Numbered from the stretch's first letter, positions 11,972-23,945 are shown. The stretch is DNA of 64,000 nt from Primulina eburnea (GCF_022965805.1 NC_133101.1:2666001-2730000); one strand, 5' to 3'. A program made the numbers and translations. Notes: generated from the letters alone by a model not told the origin.

Positions 11972-12784
11972 TCACTTCCTCTTCTCAATCTCCTTTTTCT
12001 TCAAGAAAAACCCTCCAACCAATGGAACCAAACTCTTCCTACTTCGTTTCTTCTTAGCCAAAGCCACTTTCTCTCCCTCCTCGCCAGCCTCTTTATTGAT
12101 CAACACTTTTGTCAACAGTGGAGGACTTGCAAATTTGACAGATCTTGTCTTCTCCAATTGAATAAAAACTCCATCTTCGAATCCGTTTTCGGTTTCAAAC
12201 TTCTTTTCAACAACTTCGCTTGTCTTTTCAACTAGCTTTAGTTCTTCAATCTCTGGTTTTTCCAGATGGGATTTGACTTCTCTAACCATTAATTGATTTA
12301 ACTCCCTTTTTGTGTGTTCTAGTTCTTGCCTTAATAAAGTCACAGCAATTTGCCGTTGCAGCTCCTCCTCCTTTTGCTTTCTCGAGAATTTGCTTCGTCT
12401 CTTCGAGCTCGGGTTTGACTGTTCCTATCTTGGACGTTCGGTTTGGACCATCACTCTGCATCTGATTAGAAATGAGAAATTGTATCATTGTATGCATGTA
12501 TACACGTATTGCATGTATAAAAATTAAGGATAAATCCGAGACGTAGAAATCTAATAAGGGGGCGACTTCTTATTCATACGTTTTTTTGTAAATTTTTGAT
12601 AATACAAATGTCAGAAACATCTTCTATAAAGCATGCATGTATGTACCTCTTTAAGCTTGTTAGCATAGATTTCTCCGGCTAGTACTTTCTCCCCGAACAA
12701 CATTACGGCTTCTTTCACAGATCGGAACGGCCGCCTTGTGTCGATCTCGACTCTTCCCCTCACCACGACTCCTCCTTCCTGCAT
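11972..12784 (-). pseudogene. WEB-family coiled-coil protein gene with a one-base frameshift
   Basis: Exon 1 (12784-12647) starts [20 protein letters not shown], then [20 protein letters not shown], the conserved N-terminus of short plant WEB proteins (weak chloroplast movement under blue light family). Exon 2 (12461-11972) carries KPELEETKQILEKA in one frame, then EEELQRQIAVTLLRQELEHT in another, and ends in a basic tail (KKKRSRKSLVPLVGGFFLKK) typical of the family. The switch occurs at an A4 run (TTTT at 12372-12375 on +); one A too many explains it, and exon 2 is 490 nt, one more than a multiple of three. Without it the protein would be about 208 residues. Either a recent pseudogene or an assembly indel. 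Confidence 0.75.
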
Positions 12785-13386
12785 ACCTCGTCACCTTATA
12801 ATAATGGTGGGAAAAGTTTATTCTAATGAATAAAATTCACTAGATTAGTATAGTATATACTCAAAGTGACAAGAATATAAAATATCTTCACTTATATATA
12901 GCTAGGGGAGAAATGAACATGTGCATATACTTTCCATTTGTTTGTTACCTAACAAGTGGTGGTGGATGTCAATTATGAGTCGATAATTTTGTGAAAAAAG
13001 AGAACTCATATTATAAATATTAAAATTTTAATAAATAACTTATAAAAAGTAACCATAGCGGAGGTCCCTAGGTAAGTTTGAAATAATTAAATAAATGTTT
13101 TACTTTTGATTGCAAGAAGGTATTGAAATGAGGGGAGTTTGTTTAGTTTCTTGGCTTCCACTACACTAGAAATTTGTTTATTGATATTGATGGATTAGGA
13201 TTGGTGGTTGAGCCATCTTAATTATTTTCAAAATCGAAATGATGTGTGCTTATGTCATATACTATGCAAGGATTGCTTCAATGTATGTAAATATAATTTC
13301 GTTTTTTAAATAGGCATTTTCTTCAATGTGGAGCCCAATTTGTTGTGTTCCACTTTTAATAAATTTAACAGGAAGTATTTCATATA

Positions 13387-13551
13387 AAGGTCTTACGGAT
13401 CTTTATTCATGAGACAAATCAATCATATCTATATTTACAATTAAAATTAATATATTTGACATAAAAAATAATATTTTTTCGTGAGTGATCTATATAAAAT
13501 ATATATTTCACAAAATTAACATGTGAGACAGTCTCGCATAAGTTTTTGTTT
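13387..13551. repeat. Interspersed repeat family R1, degenerate copy
   Basis: Shows the order of a family seen at least seven times in this window: 'TCTTACGGATC', 'GAGACAAATCAA', 'ATAAAAAATAATATTTTTTCGTGAGTGATC', and finally 'GTGAGACAGTCTCGCATAAGTTTTTG'. Clearer copies are at 32250-32672, 50612-50765 and 61252-61437. The ends carry a GAGAC.GTCTC palindrome, consistent with a MITE. Confidence 0.55.
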
Positions 13552-13870
13552 AAATTTAATGGTAAGCATACAATATAATAATTGTGATGTGTGTGCATTT
13601 AAATTTTTGCATAAATATACTTTTGAAAAATGAGAATAGTCCAAAAGACTTGATCTTGCAATTCTATTGTCACTGTGCACATGTTATATGCTTATATAAT
13701 TGGTTTTATTTAAATATTTGTGATTATTTTTTTATAATTTGAAATTATTGTTTGGATCGATTATAATAACGAAGCAACTAGATTAAATATATTTATAATT
13801 GATGTCATTTTTTATATGAGGAGAAACAAATATTTTTCCCACATCGTAAAAAATCATTAAAAAACTAAAA

Positions 13871-14090
13871 ATTGTCACTATAAATAAACGTGGGAACATT
13901 TGGGTTGGATAAATATTGGAGGAGGGAAAATAATTGTTTCCCTCCATATAAAAAATGACCTCAATTAAAAATGTCAGGATAACTAATCTAATATGTTTTT
14001 TTATTTCCACATTTATTTTATCTATTTTTCCCTCCTCTTATATTTATCCAACCCAAATATTCCCACATTTGCTATTGTCACTATAAATAA
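13871..14090. mobile_element. Small inverted-repeat MITE flanked by a 17-bp direct repeat
   Basis: Arms 13890-13932 and 14024-14066 are inverted copies (GTGGGAACATTTGGGTTGGA against its complement). ATTGTCACTATAAATAA stands directly outside both (13871-13887 and 14074-14090). The flanking DNA to 14290 is rich in TGTCATTATAA-type repeats, which resemble the subterminal repeats of a larger DNA transposon. Confidence 0.6.
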
Positions 14091-14310
14091 CATACACGAC
14101 ACTTTTAGTTGTCATTATAAATGATTTTAACTGACATATAAATTTGTCATTATTACTATAAGAACAAAGCATGTATAAATGTATTTAAAAATTAGTTTTC
14201 CTGACATTTAAAATTGTCATTATATGAATAATTAGTAACACGTATGAAGTTGTCATTAACATCTTATAATGACATTAAAAATGTCAGGAAGTTTAATGTA
14301 GATAACGTGT

Positions 14311-14490
14311 GAATATTTGTATGTGTGTGTGAGGAGTAGAAGAGTAATTAACTAATTTCAATTTAAAAAGAACAATGTTAAAGGTACAACTAAAATATCG
14401 AATGTTTGTATGTGTGTGTGTAGAGTAGAAAAGCAATTGACTAATTCCAATTTAAAAAGAACAATGTTAAAGGTACAATCAGAATATCGT
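14311..14490. repeat. Tandem duplication, two units of about 89 bp
   Basis: 14311-14399 and 14400-14490 both read from 'GAAT.TTTGTATGTGTGTGTG' through 'TTTAAAAAGAACAATGTTAA' to 'AATATC'. The similarity is high, so the duplication is fairly recent. Confidence 0.75.
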
Positions 14491-15059
14491 ACGATATTTA
14501 TAACAATTATATCGTGAGATTTTGTTATTATATCACGAGATTTTACTATTATTTCGTGAAAGATTTTGATAAATGAATTTTTGTATTGAATTTTTTGTGT
14601 TACAAGAATTGTTGTACAAAATTGGTTGTGCATATAGCATTACTCATTTGAAAATGAGATCGATGTGCACCAAAAAATAGACCTTACCTTCACAATGTGG
14701 AGCCCAATTTGTTATGTTCCACTTCCGATAATGCAATATTAATTTTAATTATGGAGCTAATGATTTTTAGTCCAAGTTCTTTCTTGTTTGGATAAATTAG
14801 AGAGGTACCGCCGTGGGTGGCCGTCTGCCAACCAGTTTTTAGAACACTGAGAAAAATATCAACAATCCTAATAGTACACCTTTTTCAAAGCAAAATCAAA
14901 CAGAATGCAAAAGAAAAAGATAGTATTATTATTTTTGCAACCAAAATGGTTTGTGGATTGAAAACAAGTAATCAAAATCAGAATCAAACTTAAAAACATG
15001 GTGTCACCAGAAAGACAGCCATCAGCAATTTGTACTAGATCAATCAGCACAACATATAT

Positions 15060-16267
15060 TCATTCATCAGTCAGTTCCGTGAATTCGTCATCGTCGCTGT
15101 TGTACACGAATCGGATGTGCTTGCCAGTAAATTTAGCAGTCCCGTGAAAGCAAATGTTGCTGATTCCTTCACAGATATCGTCAACAAGTCCATCACCATC
15201 ATCATCTCCATAATCATATTCTTCTTCGTCGTCGTAGGTGTGATAGCCTTTGAAGTTACTGCCCTCTTGTTCTTGTTCATATTCTTCTTCTTCTTCTTCG
15301 TCCTCTATAGTACTGCTTGCATTGGCCTGAATCGACCAAATTGATGAGTTGTCATCGTCATCTGTGGATAGTTTTTTTATGCTACTTTCGGTTTCTTCGC
15401 AGATTTGTCCCTGATAAGTTAGCGCAGAGGAGCACTTGGATGAATCGGATCTCTCTGATTTCTCCGAGAAATCAAGCAGCAGAGACCTCGTGATAACATT
15501 ATCAGATTCGAAGCCTTCTTGTTTATTTTCATCCAAAGTCTCAGTAATCATCTTTTACCAATAGAACAAGAACAAGAACAAGAAAATAAAATCAGTGACA
15601 TTACATAATCCCATCAATAAATCAATCAAGAAAAAGCCAAGATTCTTATCAAAGTAAATAATCAAAAAACCTGAGGGATCAGAAAAACCGGAGGATAACT
15701 TGCAACACGTGAGAGGCCATTCGTATTAGCTGAAAAATTCAAGACTTGTGGTGTGTTTGCAGGAGTAGGAGCAACCAGGCTTATACAGGGAGACTTCACA
15801 AGCCCTTGAAGGTTGTTGAAAAAAGGCCTGTTTTCAATAGTAATTTTCGAAAGCTCGGCTTCTTCTTCGACTTTCTGCAGAAGGGTCTTCACTTGACCCC
15901 TCAACAGATCCTCGCCCGATCCAGGAGTTCCTCTACAACGCACTTGACTGCTCGGTCTTTTCATTGCCGATGATGGGGTCTCAAGATTTCCCATTGCAAC
16001 CCCAACAATCGGCGAATCATTCGTAATATCAGTAAGCACACACCGATCTTGCTGCTGATATTTACCACTCATCTTCCTCGATTTTGTCACGCATATATCA
16101 GATTCCTCCGCTTTCCCTGAACAGAACAAAGAAACAGATTAATCAAACGGACAAAAACAATAAAAATTCATGTAACCCTGATTCTTGAAACACGAAGAAT
16201 GGTTCATACTCGACATGGCAGATGTTTGTGATCTGGTTATCCTTCTTGTGGATAGCGGAGTTTCCAT
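15060..16267 (-). CDS. Conserved plant nuclear-type protein with TRSQ N-terminus and acidic tail (3 exons)
   Basis: Exons 16267-16210, 16116-15671 and 15551-15060 join in phase to about 331 residues. The N-terminus METPLSTRRITRSQTSAMS is followed by VLTDITNDSPIVGVAMGNLE, then GTPGSGEDLLRGQVKTLLQK with VEEEAELSK, and SLVAPTPANTPQVLNFS. This motif order belongs to a plant-specific family variously annotated as 'lisH domain-like'; I know of no firm biochemical role. The C-terminal third is strongly acidic (runs of D and E from about residue 235 to 290) and ends FTELTDE. The basic N-terminus, TP motifs and acidic tail suggest a nuclear or chromatin-linked protein; this is inference. Two AACGG motifs upstream, one a full MSA match, point to G2/M expression. 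Confidence 0.72.
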
Positions 16268-16416
16268 TGTTTAACAGAGAGATTCTTGATTCGGGTCACC
16301 GGGAATTCAAGTTTTTGTGATCGCCGGCGGTGGCAAGAAACTGAAAGACGAGTACACAATTGGAGAGAAATAGTACTGCAGGATCGAATAAGGCGTAATC
16401 CAAAAGAGGAGAGGAT

Positions 16417-16426
16417 AGTTATATAG
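16417..16426 (-). promoter_or_regulatory. Putative TATA box of the TRSQ-protein gene
   Basis: CTATATAACT on the minus strand lies about 150 bp upstream of the ATG at 16267, a reasonable distance for a plant TATA box. No transcript start is known. Confidence 0.5.
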
Positions 16427-16458
16427 AGAAAATTTGGGGTTTACGGAGAGATTAATAT

Positions 16459-16468
16459 GACCGTTGGG
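16459..16468 (-). promoter_or_regulatory. MSA element (mitosis-specific activator) match
   Basis: CCCAACGGTC on the minus strand fits the full MSA consensus YCYAACGGYY bound by MYB3R factors. A second AACGG core (minus strand, 16508-16512, context CAACAACGGCT) lies 45 bp further upstream. Both are just upstream of the putative TATA box of the gene at 15060-16267. Confidence 0.5.
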
Positions 16469-17547
16469 TGTGAAGGATGCGCGGCTCAACTTTCCTGAGC
16501 AAACTAGCCGTTGTTGATTTGAACGGATCCCCGACATTTTGGGCTATCGTATTGGGTTGGATTGGGCCTCGGCCCAGTATTTCCTGGGAATTAACAAATC
16601 GAATCTTTATATACACAAGAATTTGGTCTTTCAAACACTCTTAACTAATATTTTTGGCATATCGAATAATATATTTTTTCATTGAAATTAACTTAGATCG
16701 GGGTGGATTTTCTATCTTTGGACTTAATGTCATTTATCTATAAAATCTTTTAATTTCATAATTAAAAAATTAAAATAATTAAAAATATTATATAAGCTTT
16801 GTTCCATTGATTCTAAAATCCTGATTAAGCCACTGTCGTAGATCGATAGTATGTTACCGTCTTTGATTATGAAGTCGACTTATCTCACTATATAAATTAT
16901 GAGCAGGTCTCTTGTGAAACGTTTGGGCTCAAAAGACAAGCCCAGCCTCCTTCGCTGCCTGTAATGGACTCTTGGATTGCCATTGGCCTAATTAGCCCTA
17001 AAATGCGAGCTTTCTATCTCACTTGTTTGCTAGCTTGCAACCTGGGGTTTCAACCGGGGTCGCAACTAGGATAGCTTCCTCAACCCGAAGGACCAGGAAG
17101 ATCGTTAGACCTAAATTTACAACCATTACTGCCAAAGCTACTGTTCGATTCGCGGACTGGAGCTTGAGAGGATCGAAGACGCACCGTTTAAACTTCTTAG
17201 GAAGCCAAAATACATTTATCTGACTATCTTTAAACTTTATCCATTAAACATATTCCATTAAGTCGACATGTCCTATGCATGAGTAAATATTACTCATTTA
17301 AATATTTTACCATAGTATATATATTAAAACAAATATTTTTTTAATATATATTATACGTTAAATAGTCGGTTTTTGTTTCAATAAAAAAACCTAACCATTT
17401 AATTTGAAATTTGCGGTCAGGTCGGTTTAAATCATTTAATACTTTGTATGAAAATTTTTGTAAATTTAAGGTGATTATCTGGTTGGATAATGGCATAGGT
17501 GTTGAATTTTACTAGAAATAATAATGGCTACCTACAATTGCCATTTA

Positions 17548-18957
17548 CACTACAAGAAAAATGCTATACGACAACGGATAAAATCCGTTGTCGTAGCCAT
17601 TTTAAAACTATTGTTGAAGTCAGTGTTGTTAAATGTTCGCTCAAAGACAATGGTTAAAAATTGTTGTTGTAGTTATATTTTGCGACGGTTTTAAAAACCG
17701 TCGCCAATTAAAAACCGTCGTCGTATCTGCAATTTGCGACGGTTTTAAAAACCGTCGCAATTTTTAAAAACCGTCGCAAATGATAATTGCGACAGTTTTT
17801 TAAACCGTCGCAAATAAAATTTGCGACGGTTTTAAAACCGTCGCACAATTTAGTGCCGACGAAAATTGATATAAACCGTCGCTAAATGTAGCGACAGTAT
17901 TCATGTGGAAAAACAGTCGCTAATAGCGACGGTTTATAAGTCCGTCGCTAATATTTTAGGTAAAATAAAAAAAAATTAGAATTTAATAAATACGTAAATT
18001 GGTACAATCATATAAAAGATAAAATATTTAAGTATCGTGAAATAATAAAATTGTATAAGAGATAAAAATTTTAATTGTTTTGATATTGTAAAAAAAATCG
18101 TGTAAAATATAAAAATTTTAAGTGTTGTGAAGTGGTAAAATCATGTAAGAGATAAAAAATTTAAGTGTTGTGAAGTTGTAAAATTGTGTAAGTGAGAAAA
18201 TTTTAATTGTTGTGAAGTGAAGTGGAAGAAATTGAATGAAAGTTGTATGTATTTATAGAGAGTGAGGGGAAAAAAAGGAGGGAAGTTAGGGGGGGAACGA
18301 ATTTTTTGAAAATAGCGACGGTTTTGACTAAAACTATCGCAATATTTAAAATCGGCGACGGTTTAATCTTATTTGTCGCTAAATATAGCGACGGTTTTGA
18401 TAACACGGTCGCCAAATGTAGCGACGATATGAACAAAACCGTCGCTGATGTTAAAGATGCGACGGTTTTTCTTTAACGGTCGCTAACATGAGCGACGGTT
18501 AGGAGTCAACCGTCGCCGATTTAAAATTTTGCGACAATAATTTAATACCGTCGCTAAAATTAGCGACGGTTTTTGTTAAAACCGTCGCTAAATATACCAC
18601 AAAAAACTATTATATACAAAACCGTTGTCGAATGTACCAAAAAAAGCGCTCATAGACAACGGTTCTGTAATCCGTTGTCTTTGACCCTAAAAAACGCTCA
18701 AAGACAACGTTTTATAAAACCGTTGTCTTTGATCAAAAAAACCGTTGTCTTTTGCACTCGAAAGACAACGGTTTTTATAAAACCGTTGTTGTTTGCCCCC
18801 AAAAGACAACAGTTTTATAAAAACCGTTGTCTTTTTCTTAAAAAACACACTTTTAACAACGATTTTCGCAAAAACCGTTGTTAAAAGTTTTTTAACAACG
18901 GTTTTAACAAAAACCATTGTTAAATGTGTGTTGTTGTTTGGGCTTTTTCTTGTAGTG
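17548..18957. mobile_element. Complete non-autonomous CACTA element, 1410 bp
   Basis: The left end CACTACAAGAAAAA and the right end TTTTTCTTGTAGTG are perfect inverted repeats, the commonest plant CACTA terminus. TTA is duplicated on both sides (17545-17547 and 18958-18960). The interior is packed with short palindromes: GCGACGG/CCGTCGC units dominate 17690-18600, and GACAACGG/CCGTTGTC units occur at 17570-17600 and 18600-18930. These are extreme subterminal repeats in both orientations. No transposase is encoded; the open frames across it are by-products of the repeats. Confidence 0.92.
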
Positions 18958-18960
18958 TTA

Positions 18961-20160
18961 AGTCCCCGATCAAATTATGCATAACTTTTGAATCATATAA
19001 AGAACGAAATTTATAATCCATTTTCACAAAATTTGCACTATGATTCGTCGAACGGTCGAGGATGGACATTTCAAGTAACGTCCTTAACTACTTATAGTGG
19101 GTTTTAAAAAAAAAAATCAAATGATGAAAATTGAATAATTTCGAGGGGATAGATAAGATAATATTGTTGCATAGTGATACAAAATATGCGATATTCCATA
19201 AATATATGTTAAGATTGATTTTAAGTTAAGTTAAGTTTAAGTTTCAATCTTAAAAAAACATATTACGAAAATTCATCTTTTTAGTCTGAAACTTTGTCTC
19301 TTTACCAATCGATCCTCGAAATGGCTGTCCACGACAAAGGATGATTCCACAACTCAGTGCAGAACATGATAAAGCAAAAGATTGACCTAAGATTACAAAA
19401 ATTTGTATAAAAAAATATCCACAATTTCCGAGTCTGCATCCTAAATTTTCTTGCAAAGTTGTTGGCGTGCAAGCACATGTAAAGCATTCAGGTGCAAATC
19501 CTGGAATTTGAGCGAATAAATATAGAAAGAAAAACAGTATCCTTCTTTTAAAGGATAAAACATGAATAAAAATACAAAATTTCTCTTAAATAAAAATATC
19601 TTCAAGAAAGATTAATAAATTAAATGCTCCTCTCATTTTCAAAATAAAAAATTCCCCCTCCTAAAATAAAATATTAAAATCCATTTATACAGTAATACAT
19701 TATTAAATTTTAGGTCATTACAATGATAAACTCTGATGTCGGGATCTGTATTTTTTTCAATACCGAAATTTTTTTCTTAACATTTGTTATCAACTCACAA
19801 ATATATTTGAATCTTATCCAATTCAAAATGACCCAACCATCTCTCATTTAAAACCTATTAAAAAAACAAAATCATTTAAAAAGTAAAGTATATATATTAA
19901 AATTTTAAAATATTTTATGAATAAATTTTTATGTATATGCATGCATCTCATGTGTTTAAGTACTAGTTTCCACTAAAATCTAGATACCCCAGGTGTTCTA
20001 CGTCCATTGGTGTTCAGAGTTGGCCTTTTTTAATTAATTTTCTAACGTGATATATTATTAAGATTTTGGCCCTCCCCAGTCCCCATTCACATGCATGATT
20101 GGTTAGGAGTTCACACTTTAATTTCAATTATTTTTTAGTATAAATATGTTATACTTATTA
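18961..20160. other. Gene-free AT-rich stretch
   Basis: No splice-compatible coding exons, RNA genes or bounded repeats are visible. Short open frames on the minus strand at 19250-19487 have no family resemblance. Confidence 0.6.
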
Positions 20161-20170
20161 TTATTATTAT

Positions 20171-20230
20171 TAAATTTGGAGTAGGTCTATTTTCAGATAA
20201 CCTCACATATATTTATTAATGAAACAAATC

Positions 20231-20284
<54 letters not shown>

Positions 20285-20340
20285 TTTGGAGTAGGTCTAT
20301 TTTCAGATGACCTCACATATATTTATTAATGAAACAAATC

Positions 20341-20387
<47 letters not shown>

Positions 20388-20478
20388 CAATAAAAGTAAT
20401 ATTTTTTCATGGGTGACCTAAATAGAAGATTTGTAAAACAAAACTGATCCATGAGACTGTCGCACAAATTTTTTTTAT
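20171..20478. repeat. R1 repeat copy with a 110-bp internal tandem duplication and two (AT)n tracts
   Basis: 20171-20280 and 20281-20384 are near-identical units that begin TAAATTTGGAGTAGGTCTAT and end in an (AT)n run. The rest, to 20478, follows the R1 order (ATTTTTTCATGGGTGACCTA, then GAGACTGTCGCACAAA). The microsatellite has probably driven the duplication by slippage or unequal exchange. A partial R1 copy follows at about 20930-20995. Confidence 0.75.
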
Positions 20479-21534
20479 CTTAAATTTAAGACCTCAATAT
20501 AGACTTTTGTTCTCAAACTAATAAAAAATGGATCAATCTTAGAGAAAATAAAAGACACAAATAAATGTTAATAAAAAAATTACTAACACAAAAATGTATT
20601 AATATTAAAAAATTATTAATATTTATTTACTGTATATTAAAAAAATTATAATACTTAGCGTGTCAAGTCTAAAATTTAATACTGAACAAAAAAAATCTAT
20701 ACAAGATAAGGGCCATGGATCAATTATTATAACTGGAATTAAATATTCAATAGCTTGGCTGGAATTATCATCTGTATTGCGTGTGGCTTTCGCAAGTGTG
20801 AATGCTTCTCAATTTCTATTTTTAAGCTTTTTGGGAACATATAACGTCACATGTTTTTAAGACCGACTATTCTTTTAAGGAAGATGTGAACAAAGACATA
20901 AGTAGGTTAAAAAAATTAGTAGGTTTTTTGTGAGATGATCTCACGAATCTGTATCTGTGAGACATGTCAACCCAACCAATATTTCATAAAAAATAATTGC
21001 ACAAAAGATACAACTTTTAATATATTTAGTTATGTCAGATTATCAGTCAATACAGCAACATGTGATATGATTCTATAAAAGAACACACACCTCATGTGAT
21101 AGAATCAATGAGTATTATAAGTAAAAAATATATATTTTAAAGAGTTTGATTTTTTTTTATTACGATAAAATTTTGAGAATGATTGAAATTGAATAAATTT
21201 AAAAATTAATCGTCCAATTTGTAGTTATCAATTTTATACAAATCTATGGATTGCCCTTCATTTATATCAGCAAGGAGAATGGACTTTAAATGTCAATGAA
21301 TATGTAATTAATTCGGTTGTTAATTTCTCATACTTAATTTAAATATATAACTATGGACTTAATTCCAAGCGAACTCTATAAGAATATTCCTCTTAATTCC
21401 CTCAGAATTTTACTGATTTCATGTATGTATTCCATTAAAATTGGAACCGTTAAAGATTTTGTTTTTGTTTAATTTTTTTTTAACAAATCCTGTAAATTTA
21501 TTTATAACGAATAATTTATTACAAGCTTATTTAT

Positions 21535-21775
21535 GCATGAAGAAAAATCTCTAAGATCCCAAGACAGGGGTCGAGAAAGAAGAAGCAAAAGCGGCAAGAG
21601 CGTGTGAGCTACTTCATTTGTTGTTCGTCGTACATGTATGATCTCTACTCCGTCAGTCGTGCGCAACAAATTCTGAATCTCTCGTATGCTCATATCTGAG
21701 TATCCTAATTTTTTTGTCGGGTTGGTAATAGATTGCACCACCAACAAAGAGTTTGAAACTACCTTAGTTAATCAT
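21535..21775 (-). pseudogene. RNase H-like fragment of a LINE-type retroelement
   Basis: On the minus strand the reading SNSLLVVQSITNPTKKLGYS, then IREIQNLLRTTDGVEIIHVR followed by RTTNEVAH, is the C-terminal part of the plant RVT_3/RNase H domain found in non-LTR elements ('SD...VV..I', 'HV.R..N..AH.LA'). After VAH the expected 'ALA.FA' continues only in a different frame, so the copy is frameshifted near 21605. No reverse transcriptase is seen alongside. Confidence 0.75.
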
Positions 21776-21789
21776 CTCACATTGTTGGA

Positions 21790-23340
21790 TTGTTTTCTCA
21801 GATTCCTCGATTCATGGTTGGGTTTTTTAAATTGGCCGAATCGATGAGTCTAAATATAGAAATAAGAGATTTTATATACTAATTTCTATTTTGGTACTAT
21901 ATTATGATGATTGCTTTGTGGATATAAAAAAACAATACTTAATTTTATAAAACCCGATTTACCCTTTTTCCTAAAGCGTGTTAACGAGAAGGCTGCTAAT
22001 AAATGACTGCAAGCAACAACAAATATTTTGCTTCACGACTCTCGCCGTTTTACGTTGAGTAACACGCTTTCAAACTGTGTTCTGAGTTTTGGTTACACCT
22101 TTGAATATTCATGCATAAAATAAATACGTGAAAATGACTGTGAAAATTTAGTCATTTTCACGTCATTATCATATTTTCTATTGATCGACACAAAATTATT
22201 ATTCCACTCTATAATTTTGACTTGGTAAAACAAAGAAATCAAGAAGTCTCAATGATTACCATATTTTATTAAACTTTGTCTCCTAAGAAGCTGATTTATC
22301 AATTTAAATGAAGTACTTACCATGTCTTAGATGGAATCTTCAAATGGAAAATAATCAAATTTTTATATATATTTAAAATTATTACTTTTCATGATAATAA
22401 TATATCAGATCAACTCGTCAAAGGCATATCATGATACACACAATATATGTGATTCATAAAAAATAGAGAGAAATTATTATTTATTATTTTTTAAATTAAA
22501 GTTATCGATTTTTGAAATTGAAATGATACGAGATAAGAGATAGAATGGAAATATATTTGAAAAATATGGAATTGAGTGGTTAAATGACATTTTTAAAATT
22601 ATGAAAAAATTTCATCAACATACTAAAAATTAGTCAATAGAAGAGGTTTTAACTTTAATTAATAATATACATGACTTATGTATGCGACACTTGGTTTTCA
22701 ACAATATGAATGGAAAAATAATGCAAATATTAAAAATACATGATTTATAGAAATCTGAATGAGATATAGGAATTCATTCGCTTTTTATTATTTTTTAAAT
22801 GAGTTTATGGAGCTTGTTTTACAATTTGAAATCGACATCTTTTTAGCATCCAAAAACTATTCCGTCGATTTAGAAATCAGAAAAAGAACGATAGGTTGTT
22901 GATTTTTCTTTTAAAGTAATTGTTTTTGTCTCAAATAATGATCTCGATCTTTATCATATAGCACATTTTAGGCAATTATTTATAATGTTATGATTTTCTT
23001 TAATACCTTTGAGGGGAGTCTTTGTTAAGATCATGTTGGCCGTTATGGGTATTTTCTTGACTGAGTTTGGTTTCTTTATTTCTTTTTACTCTTAATTAAT
23101 GCCTGTTATTTGTTGTGCTATACAACTTTGTTTCATTTTATCTATGTCTTGGATCTGAACAATTTGTACTTGATTTTTTGTATAAATTGAAAATTAAAGA
23201 CATCAAAGGATCTTATAAATATAATTATCAGACAGGTCAAACACAGTAATTTTAGGCATGAGTCAGGTTGGATTCGAGCCAAATAAGCATGGACCTTTAA
23301 AAATTTAGTTTGTATTGTAAAAAAAACCAACAGAGAATTT
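21790..23340. other. Gene-free AT-rich stretch with a 14-bp perfect hairpin
   Basis: No exons are recognised. ACGTGAAAATGACT at 22127-22140 is repeated as its exact complement at 22151-22164 around a 10-base loop. Nothing else is structured enough to name. Confidence 0.6.
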
Positions 23341-23342
23341 GT

Positions 23343-23503
23343 ATTGTCAAAGAAATTAATTTTACGGATCCTAATCTGTGAAACGAGTCAGTCCTACTCA
23401 TATTCACTATAAAAAATAATATTTTTTTATAAATGACCCAAATAAGATATCAGTCTTATAAATACGATATATGAGATCGTTTCACACGAATTTTTGCCAG
23501 AGA
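23343..23503. repeat. R1 repeat copy, degenerate
   Basis: Follows the family order: TTTTACGGATCCTAATCTGT, then TATTCACTATAAAAAATAAT, then AAATGACCCAAATAAGATAT, then ATCGTTTCACACGAATTTTT. It lies about 440 bp upstream of the kinase start codon. Confidence 0.6.
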
Positions 23504-23945
23504 TTAATGACTTGGGAATTGAGCTTTCCTTATTTGTAGGATATATGCGAATCAGGCAAGTAAAACTGAGGCAAAGACCAAAACAAAAAATAAGGCAATG
23601 AAATAATCAAGAAAGCGGGGAGCTTCTTACGATCCCCTCTTTCTCTCTCCTCTCGATTTTTTTTTTCACCAATATTTTCTTTGACCGTGACCACCACCAC
23701 CTCCTCCATCTCCTTCTTTCCGTCTTCCTCCTATCTGCTTTAAGCTTTCATCAGAATTTAATTATATACCCCATCGTTCACATTTTTCCCTCATATGATC
23801 TTTTTTTTGTTTATATATTTTTGATAGTAATAGGTTTACATAATCATCATTGGTTGCCATGTTGGATTCTTGTTTGGATATTGAGAATCTTTGATTTGAA
23901 AGCCCAAAAGTTGGAATCTTTAGCTTCATATCCCGTTTCTTGAAA

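Larger units (their letters stand above)
13324..14724. repeat. Pair of 32-bp direct repeats flanking 1.3 kb
   Basis: CAATGTGGAGCCCAATTTGT plus the following 12 bases occur at 13324-13355 and again at 14693-14724 with one difference. Everything between them (repeat-family copy, nested MITE, GTCATTATAA-rich DNA and a tandem duplication) could be a composite insertion, or the 32 bp could mark a local segmental duplication. Confidence 0.55.

Noticed and set aside
14154..14290. Another CACTA end (ACTATAAGAACAAAGC) with GTCATTATAA subterminal repeats
   Set aside because: No matching opposite end or 3-bp duplication could be found, so the element cannot be bounded.
15117..15344. Open frame on the plus strand rich in F/V/I opposite the acidic-tail exon
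   Set aside because: It is the antisense shadow of the D/E-coding region (GAA/GAT read backwards); the minus-strand reading has correct splice sites and family motifs.
16980..17225. Plus-strand frame of 66 residues starting MFASLQPGVSTG
   Set aside because: Less AT-rich than the surroundings, but no family is recognised and there are no supporting exons. It may be a gene scrap, with too little to annotate.
18203..18984. Several open frames of 63-103 residues with repeated KTVV/KPLSL motifs
   Set aside because: They arise from the CCGTCGC/AACGG repeats of the non-autonomous CACTA element and appear on both strands.
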